Source: Nitrospira sp. (GTDB lineage: Bacteria > Nitrospirota > Nitrospiria > Nitrospirales > Nitrospiraceae). Taken from it: a stretch of 64,000 nt of DNA. This document shows, in pieces, positions 57,600 to 64,000 of this stretch. Under the pieces are notes generated by a model. It ran no database searches, was not told where the DNA came from, and was given only the letters and a program-made list of their open reading frames with translations. Where the stretch lies: contig JADJXO010000001.1 of NCBI GenBank assembly GCA_016715825.1, forward strand, positions 1,177,001 through 1,241,000. Reading direction: 5' to 3'. Within the stretch, counting starts at the first letter, position 1; every line of letters begins with the position of its first letter. The position numbers and the translations under genes were made by a program.

Positions 57600-58676
57600 G
57601 TCAGTAATATAGACAACAGTAGTGGGGTGTGAGATACTCCGTCTCGCGATGAGACGCGACGGACGCACCCTCGATCACCGGACCTTGGAGACGATTCGCA
57701 CAATGGCCGTGGCGCGAGTCCAGGAGGGCGAACAGCCAAGCGAGGTGATCGCCAGTTACGGATTCCATCGGTGCACGATTTACCGCTGGCTCAAAGCGGT
57801 TCGCGGTCGCGACCAGGGATTCGAGGCATTGGCGGCGCGGCCAGCGACCGGGCGCCCACGGACCTTGACGGCAGCGCAGGAACGGCAGGTGTTCCGTTGG
57901 ATCAACGGCAAGAATCCAAGGCAGTACGGGTTTGACTTTGGCCTCTGGACCCGGCAGATCGTGCGTGACTTGATTGTCCAGCGATTCGGCGTGCGCCTGA
58001 GCCTGGCGTCGATCGGACCGGTGCTGGCGCGCCAAGGGCTGACGCCACAGAAGCCGTTACAGCGGGCCTACCAGCGCGATCCCGCGGCGATTGTACGCTG
58101 GCAGCATGAGACCTATCCCGCGATTGTGCGCACAGCCAAGCGGGACCAGGCCGAGATCTATTTCTGGGATGAGTCGGGCTTTCGAGCCGATGCCGTGCAG
58201 GAGCAGGACCTGGGGGCCAAAGGCCAGACCCCGTGGTATCGGTCCCCGGGCAGCGTCAGCGCATCAGCGCCGCCTCGGCGATCAGTGCCAAGGGGCGTTC
58301 TGGTTTTGCCACCTATGCGGGTGGGTTGACGGGCGAGCGGTTCGTGACCTTCCTGCGCCGGCTGCTGCGGGGCCGTCGCAAGCCCCTGCATCTGATCCTG
58401 GATGGGTTGCCGGCGCACAAAACCAAGGCGGTCACTCAGTATGTCGCGGACCTCGATGGCAAACTAACCCTGCATTATCTGCCTGGCTATGCCCCGGATC
58501 TCAACCCCGACGAACTGGTCTGGAGCTACGCGAAGCGCACCGGCAATGCCCGGCGTCCGCTCCAGAAGGGGGAACAGCTCGACGAGCGTGTGAGCAGGCA
58601 GCTGGCGGAGATCGGTCGCAGGCCTGTCTTGGTGCGGTCGTTCTTCAAGCATCCCAGTGTCGCCTATATTGCTGAC
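57600..58676 (+). mobile_element. IS630-type insertion sequence
   Basis: GTCAGTAATATAGACAACA (57600-57618) and the inverted right end at 58658-58676 match at 16 of 19 positions. TA dinucleotides flank near 57597 and 58683, as expected for this TA-targeting family, though the exact outer boundaries are uncertain by a few bases. The transposase frame fills the element. Flanking sequence on both sides resembles the 3' end of the nearby dsbA gene. Confidence 0.75.
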
Positions 58677-58682
58677 TTCTGA
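57622..58682 (+). pseudogene. IS630-family transposase, two frames
   Basis: Frame one (57622-58329; a start at ATG 57649 is also possible) carries the helix-turn-helix (VIASYGFHRCTIYRWL) and first catalytic Asp (IYFWDESGF). Frame two (from about 58230 to 58682) carries the DDE remainder: LILDGLPAHKTKAV with the second Asp, and YAPDLNPDELVWSYAK with the final acidic residue. Joining needs a -1 step near the CCCC run at 58229-58232, where one extra C would restore a single frame. A programmed frameshift is possible, but no classic slippery heptamer is seen. Confidence 0.8.
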
Positions 58683-58782
58683 GTAAGTCCTTTAGTCCAT
58701 TCAAATCCAGCCACCCAGGCACCAGTTCGTTGCCCACGCTGAAGCCGGGGCCCGGTCCTTGTCAATTTCGACCTGCCACTTA
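58681..58782 (-). pseudogene. dsbA 3'-end relic next to the IS
   Basis: This stretch aligns with the 3' end of the intact dsbA gene (59345-59490): CCATTCAAATCC, CCCAGGCACCAGTTC, TTGCCCAC, GAAGCC, CTTGTC and CCTGCCACTT recur in the same order. There is an internal loss of about 40 bp and many substitutions. On the other side of the IS, 57560-57585 resembles the dsbA stop region. A second, decayed dsbA copy interrupted by the IS is the simplest reading. Confidence 0.5.
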
Positions 58783-58811
58783 CTGTGCATGTTGAGCAGA
58801 TTAGGCGAGCG

Positions 58812-59051
58812 CTAGGCGACGTGTTGCATCTTGTTGGCAAAGTCCCGCCCTGATGTGGAGGGAGGCAGTGGTTTGCCGTCCTTGTGATAAAGAGAAAGCG
58901 CCTCTTCGACGATCTGACACAACTCGTCGAACACGGCCTTCTCATCCTGTCCATGGCATCCGCCAAGCACCAGACCAGGGGCGCTCCCTACGTAACACTG
59001 GTCTTCTTCAGACCATTCAACGATTTTTGCGTATCTGGCACTCTCCTTCAT
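58812..59051 (-). CDS. hicB: HicB-family antitoxin
   Basis: The 79-residue product has the HicB partial RNase-H-like fold: YAKIVEWSEEDQCYVGSAPG, GLVLGGCHGQDEKAVFDELC and a short C-terminal tail. It overlaps the toxin stop by four bases in the order hicA-hicB. The tail lacks an obvious long ribbon-helix-helix domain, as in short HicB proteins. Confidence 0.85.
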   Translation of the reverse strand: MKESARYAKIVEWSEEDQCYVGSAPGLVLGGCHGQDEKAVFDELCQIVEEALSLYHKDGKPLPPSTSGRDFANKMQHVA

Positions 59052-59245
59052 TTTTTGGTCTCCTCTATGGCTGACCGGACAGCACGAAGCTGGTACTGCT
59101 TAGCATCGTCGCCTGACTTACCCGATAGGGTAACCGGTTTCGTCACTCGTGGATGAACGAAGTTTCTATGACTCCCTTTACCGCCCCGATCCTTGAATCC
59201 AGCCTTCGTCAGTTCGGCTATCAGCTCCCTGATTTTTGGGGGCAT
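59048..59245 (-). CDS. hicA: HicA-family mRNA interferase toxin
   Basis: ATG 59245 gives a 65-residue product of typical HicA size. A longer frame to 59299 is possible. The dsRBD-like HicA fold is visible: KIRELIAELTKAGFKDRGGK, then GSHRNFVHP with the catalytic His, and VTLSGKSGDDAK. HicA cleaves mRNA when free, and HicB neutralises it. The pair lies between the IS-linked relic and dsbA. Confidence 0.85.
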   Translation of the reverse strand: MPPKIRELIAELTKAGFKDRGGKGSHRNFVHPRVTKPVTLSGKSGDDAKQYQLRAVRSAIEETKK

Positions 59246-59323
59246 CTCATTTTCACTCCAGAGTGTACCAAACGATGAAGTGTACTCCTGGATCGCCAAT
59301 AATTTCAGCCAGCCCTACATCCA

Positions 59324-60097
59324 TCATCTCCCCTGTCCCGCCCGAGCAATGAGTTCTTTCAGCCCATTCAAATCCAACGCCCCAGGCACCAGTTCATTGC
59401 CCACGATGAAGCCTGGGGTTCCCGAGATGCCGAGCTCTTGAGCGAGCCCCCGGTTCTTGTCGATGACGGCCTGCCACTTCGGATCGGCCATGTCGGCTTC
59501 CAGGCGCCCCGCATTGAGACCGACGCTCACCGCGATGTTTAGAATCTCATCCTTCGTCATGTCTGAGTGGGACGCGAGCAGGGCTTCGTGGAAGGCTTGG
59601 TGCTTGCCTTGCGCTTGAGACGCGAGTGCAGCCTTGGCTGCGAGTTCCGACGGTTCGCCCAAAATGGGAAAGTCCTTGTAGACCACCCGCACCCGAGGAT
59701 CCACCTTCTGCAGTTCCGTCACAGCCGACGCCGCACGTTTACAGTAGCCGCAACGGTAATCATAGAACTCGACTAGCGTGATTTCGCCCTTGGGATTGCC
59801 GCTGACCGGAGATGTCGGATCGTGAAGCAGTTCCTGCTGTTTGGCAGTCAGGGCAATTTTTTGACGTTCCCGCTGTTCCGCTTCACGCTTCGCTTCCATC
59901 GCCTGCAGCGATTGGACAATCACTTCCGGATGATTTCGGATGTAGCGTTCAATGGCGGCGTCGGTGAGGTCTTGAGAGACGACTGAGGTAGCCTTGCTTT
60001 CATTGGCCGTGCTTGAGCAACCTGAAGCAACCAGGATCAGACTAGCAAAGATGGCCGGTGACGAGGTAAAGCGGTTCCAGATGTGGATACTATTCAT
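59324..60097 (-). CDS. DsbA-family thiol:disulfide oxidoreductase, lipoprotein
   Basis: The 257-residue product has a signal with a lipobox ending LVASGC, so it is probably lipid-anchored in the periplasm. A helical N-terminal segment (LTDAAIERYIRNHPEVIVQS) precedes the thioredoxin/DsbA domain with CGYC active site (FYDYRCGYCKRAAS) and a cis-Pro in GISGTPGFIVG. This layout matches BdbD/DsbA-like proteins that introduce or exchange disulphides. A decayed partial copy lies at 58681-58782. Confidence 0.85.
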   Translation of the reverse strand: MNSIHIWNRFTSSPAIFASLILVASGCSSTANESKATSVVSQDLTDAAIERYIRNHPEVIVQSLQAMEAKREAEQRERQKIALTAKQQELLHDPTSPVSGNPKGEITLVEFYDYRCGYCKRAASAVTELQKVDPRVRVVYKDFPILGEPSELAAKAALASQAQGKHQAFHEALLASHSDMTKDEILNIAVSVGLNAGRLEADMADPKWQAVIDKNRGLAQELGISGTPGFIVGNELVPGALDLNGLKELIARAGQGR

Positions 60098-60169
60098 CGA
60101 TAGATCTCCTGTGCCATTGGCGCATTCGGAACTGGGGGTATGGAACTGTGCTCTTCCTCCATACGCACA

Positions 60170-60427
60170 TCACCCAGGTGATTGCCGAGCCACTTTTCCT
60201 ATAACCTGCCACCGAGCCTCAATCGTGTCTGCTGACAAGTCAGCACCACATGCCCATTCGACAAAATACCCGCCATTGGCGACCTTCACAAATTCGCTTT
60301 GATCTCGGAGCGCCTCGAACGCCTCACTGGAAGGGGCTTCACCAAACCGACCGATGCGGCCATCATCTGCCACAATTGACGGCATCCAGCTAGGTTCTAC
60401 TTGCAGTTCCGTAATCCTCAAAGCCAT
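60170..60427 (-). CDS. DUF2442 domain protein
   Basis: ATG 60427 gives 85 residues with the DUF2442 pattern (MALRITELQVEPSWMPSIVA, DGRIGRF, then EALRDQSEFVKVANGGYFVEW, CGADLSADTI). A frame running back to 60505 overlaps the TPM-domain gene and is unlikely. DUF2442 genes are often next to toxin-antitoxin genes; their function is unclear. Confidence 0.65.
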   Translation of the reverse strand: MALRITELQVEPSWMPSIVADDGRIGRFGEAPSSEAFEALRDQSEFVKVANGGYFVEWACGADLSADTIEARWQVIGKVARQSPG

Positions 60428-61182
60428 CACCACCAACTTTCCCCACTCGTGGCTCCACCAAAGCCGCCCCAGTTCCCGCCGAAGCCGCCCTGGCCGGTTC
60501 CCCAATATTCACCATTCTGAATACGGCGATAGGGATGCCGGAGATCGGGCCGGCTGATCATCCAGAAGAACGCGACGATCGCCATGGTGGTCCCAAGCGT
60601 AATCCAGACTCCGAGCCCCTTGATACGAGGCCGAGTCGGCGTATCGAGTCGCACCTCTTGCGCAGGGGTCGCCAGAGCGACCGCCGCGCGATACAACCCT
60701 TCACCAAATTGTCCTCGTTCGATCGCAGGCTGGAGATAGGTACGGCCCACATCATCCCTGACGGTCGGCGTAATGACCGGAAACATTCTGCGCCCCAGGG
60801 CCATGGCTGCCTGCCGTTCTTCCACAGCCACCAACACCATCAACCCATGTTCCTGTTGCGTCGAACCGATTTGCCATTTTTGATACAGTGCATCGGCATA
60901 TTCTCTGGCGCTCGGATACGGCTTAATCGTGGGCACCGTCACGATCACCATCTCCACGCCGCTTTTCTTTTCAAGATCGGTACAGACGGACCGGATGCGT
61001 TCCTTCCATGCATCGTCGACGACTTGCGCATGATCGCTCACATATCCGATGGGACTCGGAAGCGGCACACGTTCTTTTGGCCGTTCATAGAGCGCAGCCG
61101 ATGCATCGCCAACCGAAAGGAAGAAGATTACACCTAAGCACGCCTTGCTGCTCCAGTACCGGTGCTCGTGAAACAGGCTCAC
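60427..61182 (-). CDS. TPM-domain (YgcG/TPM_phosphatase) membrane protein
   Basis: The 251-residue product has a signal peptide (ACLGVIFFLSVGDASA) and a TPM domain (~45-170; GYVSDHAQVVDDAWKERI, VEMVIVTVPTIKPYPSARE, WQIGSTQQEHGLMVLVAVEE). A TM helix near 195-215 and a Gly/Trp-rich cytosolic tail end the protein. TPM proteins of this layout are poorly understood. It overlaps the upstream nucleotidyltransferase gene by four bases. Confidence 0.8.
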   Translation of the reverse strand: MSLFHEHRYWSSKACLGVIFFLSVGDASAALYERPKERVPLPSPIGYVSDHAQVVDDAWKERIRSVCTDLEKKSGVEMVIVTVPTIKPYPSAREYADALYQKWQIGSTQQEHGLMVLVAVEERQAAMALGRRMFPVITPTVRDDVGRTYLQPAIERGQFGEGLYRAAVALATPAQEVRLDTPTRPRIKGLGVWITLGTTMAIVAFFWMISRPDLRHPYRRIQNGEYWGTGQGGFGGNWGGFGGATSGESWW

Positions 61183-61934
61183 TTGATACGTGCCTCCGCG
61201 ATCCCCACCAATCGTGTCAGACAGTCAAGGTAGCGATCCATGTGTCTTGGGATCTGTTTCTGTCGTGGAGAGATGTGACCACGCTTGAGTGCCTGCGCGT
61301 CACGAAGGCCGGTCAGGTCGATCTCAAGATGGGATTCGATGTCATGTAGTAGCGGCTCTCCATGCTTCATCACTGGGCGACCCAATAACCGTTGCAACCC
61401 ACGAAGCACCGGCAGAAGCGCGGTGATCGACAACGGCAATAGAATTGTGATGGCCTCTTCAGTGCTTCGTCCTTCCACCAGACGTTGACGGAGTCGAAAC
61501 ACATTTCCACGGAGCCCCTGCACAACCTCTCCGGCCAGATACCGTGTGTCGATTTTGAGGCCGACAAAGGGATCTTGTCCCCAGAGCAAGCGATGCCAGT
61601 CCAGAATGTCTTGGTACTCCAAGGGAAAGGCGGTTGAGGCCGAATCTAGGTCGGCTCTCGTAAGGAACAAAGGAACCATCACCTGCTCCTTGCTCCAGCG
61701 CTTATGAAGGCCGTCATACTGTTTTAAGACCGAGAGATCGTAGGAGGATAGGATCAACAAAACGTTGAGGTTGGAGAGACCTGGTAGAAATTCACCGCGG
61801 ACAGCACTGCCATAGAGAATAATGCTTTCAAGTTCGTTTTCATATGCTTTTGAAACATCTTTCACGTATGACTTTAAGAGTTTTTGCGTGCCTTCCGGTA
61901 AGCCGTCGATGCTCCAGTCGACCGGTGCCATCAC
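61179..61934 (-). CDS. Nucleotidyltransferase-domain protein
   Basis: The 251-residue product has the minimal nucleotidyltransferase motif GSAVRGEF in IILYGSAVRGEFLPGLSN, followed by LNVLLILSSYDL. The usual second Asp pair (DxD) is replaced by NLN, so catalysis is doubtful. The C-terminal half is helical, HEPN-like in feel. It is coupled to the TPM gene and starts one base after the monooxygenase gene ends. Confidence 0.65.
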   Translation of the reverse strand: MMAPVDWSIDGLPEGTQKLLKSYVKDVSKAYENELESIILYGSAVRGEFLPGLSNLNVLLILSSYDLSVLKQYDGLHKRWSKEQVMVPLFLTRADLDSASTAFPLEYQDILDWHRLLWGQDPFVGLKIDTRYLAGEVVQGLRGNVFRLRQRLVEGRSTEEAITILLPLSITALLPVLRGLQRLLGRPVMKHGEPLLHDIESHLEIDLTGLRDAQALKRGHISPRQKQIPRHMDRYLDCLTRLVGIAEARIK

Positions 61935-61935
61935 G

Positions 61936-63210
61936 TTACCGCGCCCCTCCCGCTGCCATGTCGCGGGCTGAAGGATCCGGCAAGAATCCGGCTGCCATGA
62001 GGCGATCCATCATGCCGAATGGGGGGTCCTTGCGAAGTCCGGCTGTGGTCGACAAGACCCGATATCGAAGTCGCGCGTTGCGGTCCAACGTGCTGAACAC
62101 ACGGTCACGGAGAAACGCAATGACCGGGTTTGCCGTATTCCAAAACAGCACCTGCTCGTCGGCCAATTTCTGCAGCATGGTCACCTGTGGCCGACGGAGG
62201 ATTTCGTAGCTCCTGAGCTTGGCGGCCGAATAGTCATTCGTCGCCAGACACTCGGGCAAGAGGTCCGCCAAGGTCATCGCATCGACCATCGCCTGCATGC
62301 GCCCCTGTGAGGCATGGGGATTCATGGCATGGGCGGCATCCCCAATCAGCACCGCTCCATCTGCCACCCAGGTCGGTGTTCGCACACGCCCGGTCGGCAT
62401 AAAGGCTGTGTGCTTCCAGTCCGTCAACGTACGGAATATCGGTTCACTGGACGGATCGATTTTGGTCCAGGCTTCCTGGAGCGCTGGAAGCCCCTGCGCT
62501 TTCACATGGTCATACGAACCAGCCTTGATCATATAGAACGCATACACTTTGTCTCCGGCGGCAGGAAACATCCCGAGGATGGTCTTCTTCCCTACGAAAT
62601 ACTTCGCTTCCTCCAGCGGAATCGCCGCGTCTAATAGCGCGATCAAGTATCCTTGCGGATAGAGATGCAGCTCCGCCGAGATCTGCAAGGCTTCCCGAAC
62701 CTTTGAAAAGGCCCCATCGGCACCGACGACCACCTTGGCTTTTATAGTGAGCTCCGCATCGTCCTGCTTGGCGGTCAACCCGACGACTCGGCCTTGGTCA
62801 CGCAGCAACCCCGTAAACGTCGATCGATACCGCAACGAGACGGAAGGCTCCTGCTCGATCGCGCCGAGGATGGCATGGTGCGCCACATTGGGAAGGGTGA
62901 CCACGGCACGATTATAGGGTGGCGGAAGATCGCCATAGTCCACGGTACATAACCGCTCACCGCCGACCCGGCAGAAATGAAACTTATGCACCGTTCGCGT
63001 GGATTCGCTGGGCAGCTCATTCAGAAGTCCTAGCTGATCGAGCACCCGCTGCCCGTTCGGTTGCAGAATCTCGCCACGCAATCCCTGCGGTGGTCCGGGC
63101 GCCCGTTCAAGAACAATGGTTTTGATCCCCTTCTGGGCCAAGGCAAGAGCCAGGACGGCCCCGCCTCCACCGGCTCCGACGACCGCAATGTCCGTCTCCA
63201 CGACCATCAC
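61936..63210 (-). CDS. FAD-dependent monooxygenase (UbiH/PHBH fold)
   Basis: The 424-residue product has the FAD-binding GxGxxG-type start (IAVVGAGGGGAVLALALAQ), the acidic end of the Rossmann beta-strand (IVLERAPG), the DG motif (VVVGADGAFSKVREAL) and the late FAD motif GDAAHAMNPHASQG. The family hydroxylates aromatic or polyprenyl-type substrates using NAD(P)H; the substrate is unknown. It is the first gene of a tight three-gene minus-strand run. Confidence 0.85.
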   Translation of the reverse strand: MMVVETDIAVVGAGGGGAVLALALAQKGIKTIVLERAPGPPQGLRGEILQPNGQRVLDQLGLLNELPSESTRTVHKFHFCRVGGERLCTVDYGDLPPPYNRAVVTLPNVAHHAILGAIEQEPSVSLRYRSTFTGLLRDQGRVVGLTAKQDDAELTIKAKVVVGADGAFSKVREALQISAELHLYPQGYLIALLDAAIPLEEAKYFVGKKTILGMFPAAGDKVYAFYMIKAGSYDHVKAQGLPALQEAWTKIDPSSEPIFRTLTDWKHTAFMPTGRVRTPTWVADGAVLIGDAAHAMNPHASQGRMQAMVDAMTLADLLPECLATNDYSAAKLRSYEILRRPQVTMLQKLADEQVLFWNTANPVIAFLRDRVFSTLDRNARLRYRVLSTTAGLRKDPPFGMMDRLMAAGFLPDPSARDMAAGGAR

Positions 63211-63299
63211 TGTTCTCGCTTCCCCGGCCTACCCTATCGCCATTCATGAACACTGGGGATCGAACTAGTCCATCCACCCACGACCACATGGATCGCTTT

Positions 63300-63770
63300 T
63301 CATTTCCAATCCTGGAATCGTTCTTGGTCCTTCCACAGTGAGAGAAACTTTTCTCGTGCCTTCACCGTGATGGCATGGTCTCTGATGACATCCAGCCGCT
63401 CATCGTTGTAGCGATTGCCGCTGGTCGTCTGATTCATTGAGCCGTTGGTATTTACCTCGTCGTCGATGACGACCTGTTTCAGATGCATGAGCGCATCGTG
63501 TCGATTGATCTTGATGGGAATCCCCGCTTCACGCAGAGCCGACAGCGCCGTCTTCTGCTTCGGATCATTCAATCGTTGACGATCCGTGAGGACACGGACA
63601 TCCACCCCGCGTTTTTTCGCCCCTACCAGCGCCTTCACCGTCAGAGGGGACGTTAATCCATAGACTGCCACAAAGATATACCGTTTGGCACGATCGTACG
63701 TCTGCACAAGATGCTCAAGCGGTCGATCGTCCGGCCCATACCACACCTCCACCGCTGAGGTCAAGGTCAC
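63300..63770 (-). CDS. Phospholipase D-family phosphodiesterase, single HKD domain
   Basis: The GTG start at 63770 gives 156 residues. The PLD motif is HLKQVVIDDEVNTNGSMN (H-x-K...D...GS-x-N), preceded by IFVAVYGLTSPLTVKALVGA and VDVRVLTDRQRL. Such short secreted PLD proteins act as nucleases or phosphodiesterases. A signal-like stretch (VTLLAVVLFGPIR) lies just upstream in another frame (about 63820-63780), so the true N-terminus may be separated by a frame change. Confidence 0.7.
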   Translation of the reverse strand: MTLTSAVEVWYGPDDRPLEHLVQTYDRAKRYIFVAVYGLTSPLTVKALVGAKKRGVDVRVLTDRQRLNDPKQKTALSALREAGIPIKINRHDALMHLKQVVIDDEVNTNGSMNQTTSGNRYNDERLDVIRDHAITVKAREKFLSLWKDQERFQDWK

Positions 63771-63859
63771 ATCCGGATTGGTCCGAACAGGACGACAGCG
63801 AGCAACGTCACAGAGAGTCCCCTAATGAGACACCTGCATGGCCGGGGGGCAAGATCACC

Positions 63860-64000
63860 TTACTCCAGCTCGAAAAGATCATGAAAATGGTCTTCCGAGG
63901 CCCCCCAGGCTTGTGGCGCATGTAGGACAAGCCATTGCCGAAGATATTGCTTCTGCTCCGGCAGGAGAAGCTGTTTGATCTGGTGAGATCGGCCTTGGAG
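63860..64000 (-). CDS. Unknown protein, C-terminal end only
   Basis: A minus-strand frame enters from the window edge and stops at 63860. It reads QIKQLLLPEQKQYLRQWL and SEDHFHDLFELE at the end. It is helical and soluble. Only about 46 residues are visible, so no family can be given. Confidence 0.4.
   Translation of the reverse strand, partial: LQGRSHQIKQLLLPEQKQYLRQWLVLHAPQAWGASEDHFHDLFELE

Overview
The window reads as a chromosome segment of a Nitrospirota bacterium, most likely the genus Nitrospira. That is inferred from gene content and protein style: an octaheme hydroxylamine oxidoreductase relic, TonB receptor/sigma-54 regulator cassettes, HD-GYP proteins, DUF3386 and DUF5069 proteins, a SUMF-type protein, and moderate GC. 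An hao-like gene inside such a background would point to a comammox-type or ex-comammox lineage. Species cannot be fixed from the sequence alone.

Layout. (1) 1-12,045: a two-partner secretion island. It holds the 3' end of one filamentous-haemagglutinin-like TpsA, a small gene behind a sigma-54-type promoter, a broken C39-like protease gene with a hypothetical partner and a lipoprotein, a second TpsA with two frame changes, its TpsB transporter, a TPR-CHAT protein and a DUF928 protein. (2) 12,046-19,169: a TonB receptor, a solitary ABC-type substrate-binding protein, a membrane histidine kinase and a sigma-54 response regulator, in one direction. (3) 19,170-23,755: tRNA-Pro(TGG), rdgB-rph, a REC/HD-GYP protein and a hypothetical gene. 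(4) 23,755-28,949: a cupredoxin/beta-propeller protein, a three-domain multicopper oxidase (one frame change) and a NarL-type regulator, all on the minus strand. (5) 29,288-35,810: a second, partly decayed copy of the receptor/binding protein/kinase/regulator cassette. (6) 36,276-37,962: a heavily frameshifted hydroxylamine oxidoreductase gene. (7) 38,579-56,626: ordinary core and conserved genes, including metH, hemW-like, clpS-like and HD-GYP genes. (8) 56,785-64,000: an accessory stretch with an IS630-type element sitting in what looks like a dsbA relic, hicBA, dsbA, a DUF2442 gene, a TPM-domain gene, a nucleotidyltransferase, a flavin monooxygenase, a PLD-family gene, and the end of an unknown gene.

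The main unexpected signal is regulatory. Pairs of a 16-bp motif, G(A/T)ATC-N6-GATTC, occur with 17- or 21-bp periodicity in intergenic regions between about 2.0 and 38.5 kb. Three pairs lie roughly 150-220 bp upstream of good sigma-54 (-24/-12) promoter matches: before a small gene, before the first TonB receptor, and before the multicopper oxidase. The two sigma-54 activators encoded here are natural candidates to bind these sites. The model is a sensing and uptake regulon: the TonB receptor imports a ligand, the orphan periplasmic binding protein presents it to the kinase, and the regulator activates receptor, copper oxidase and surface genes.

Many genes carry single-base frame changes, often in homopolymers. 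About twenty lie in the hao region alone. I cannot tell from sequence alone whether these are genuine decay or residual sequencing errors, so frame-broken genes are reported as pseudogenes with that caveat.
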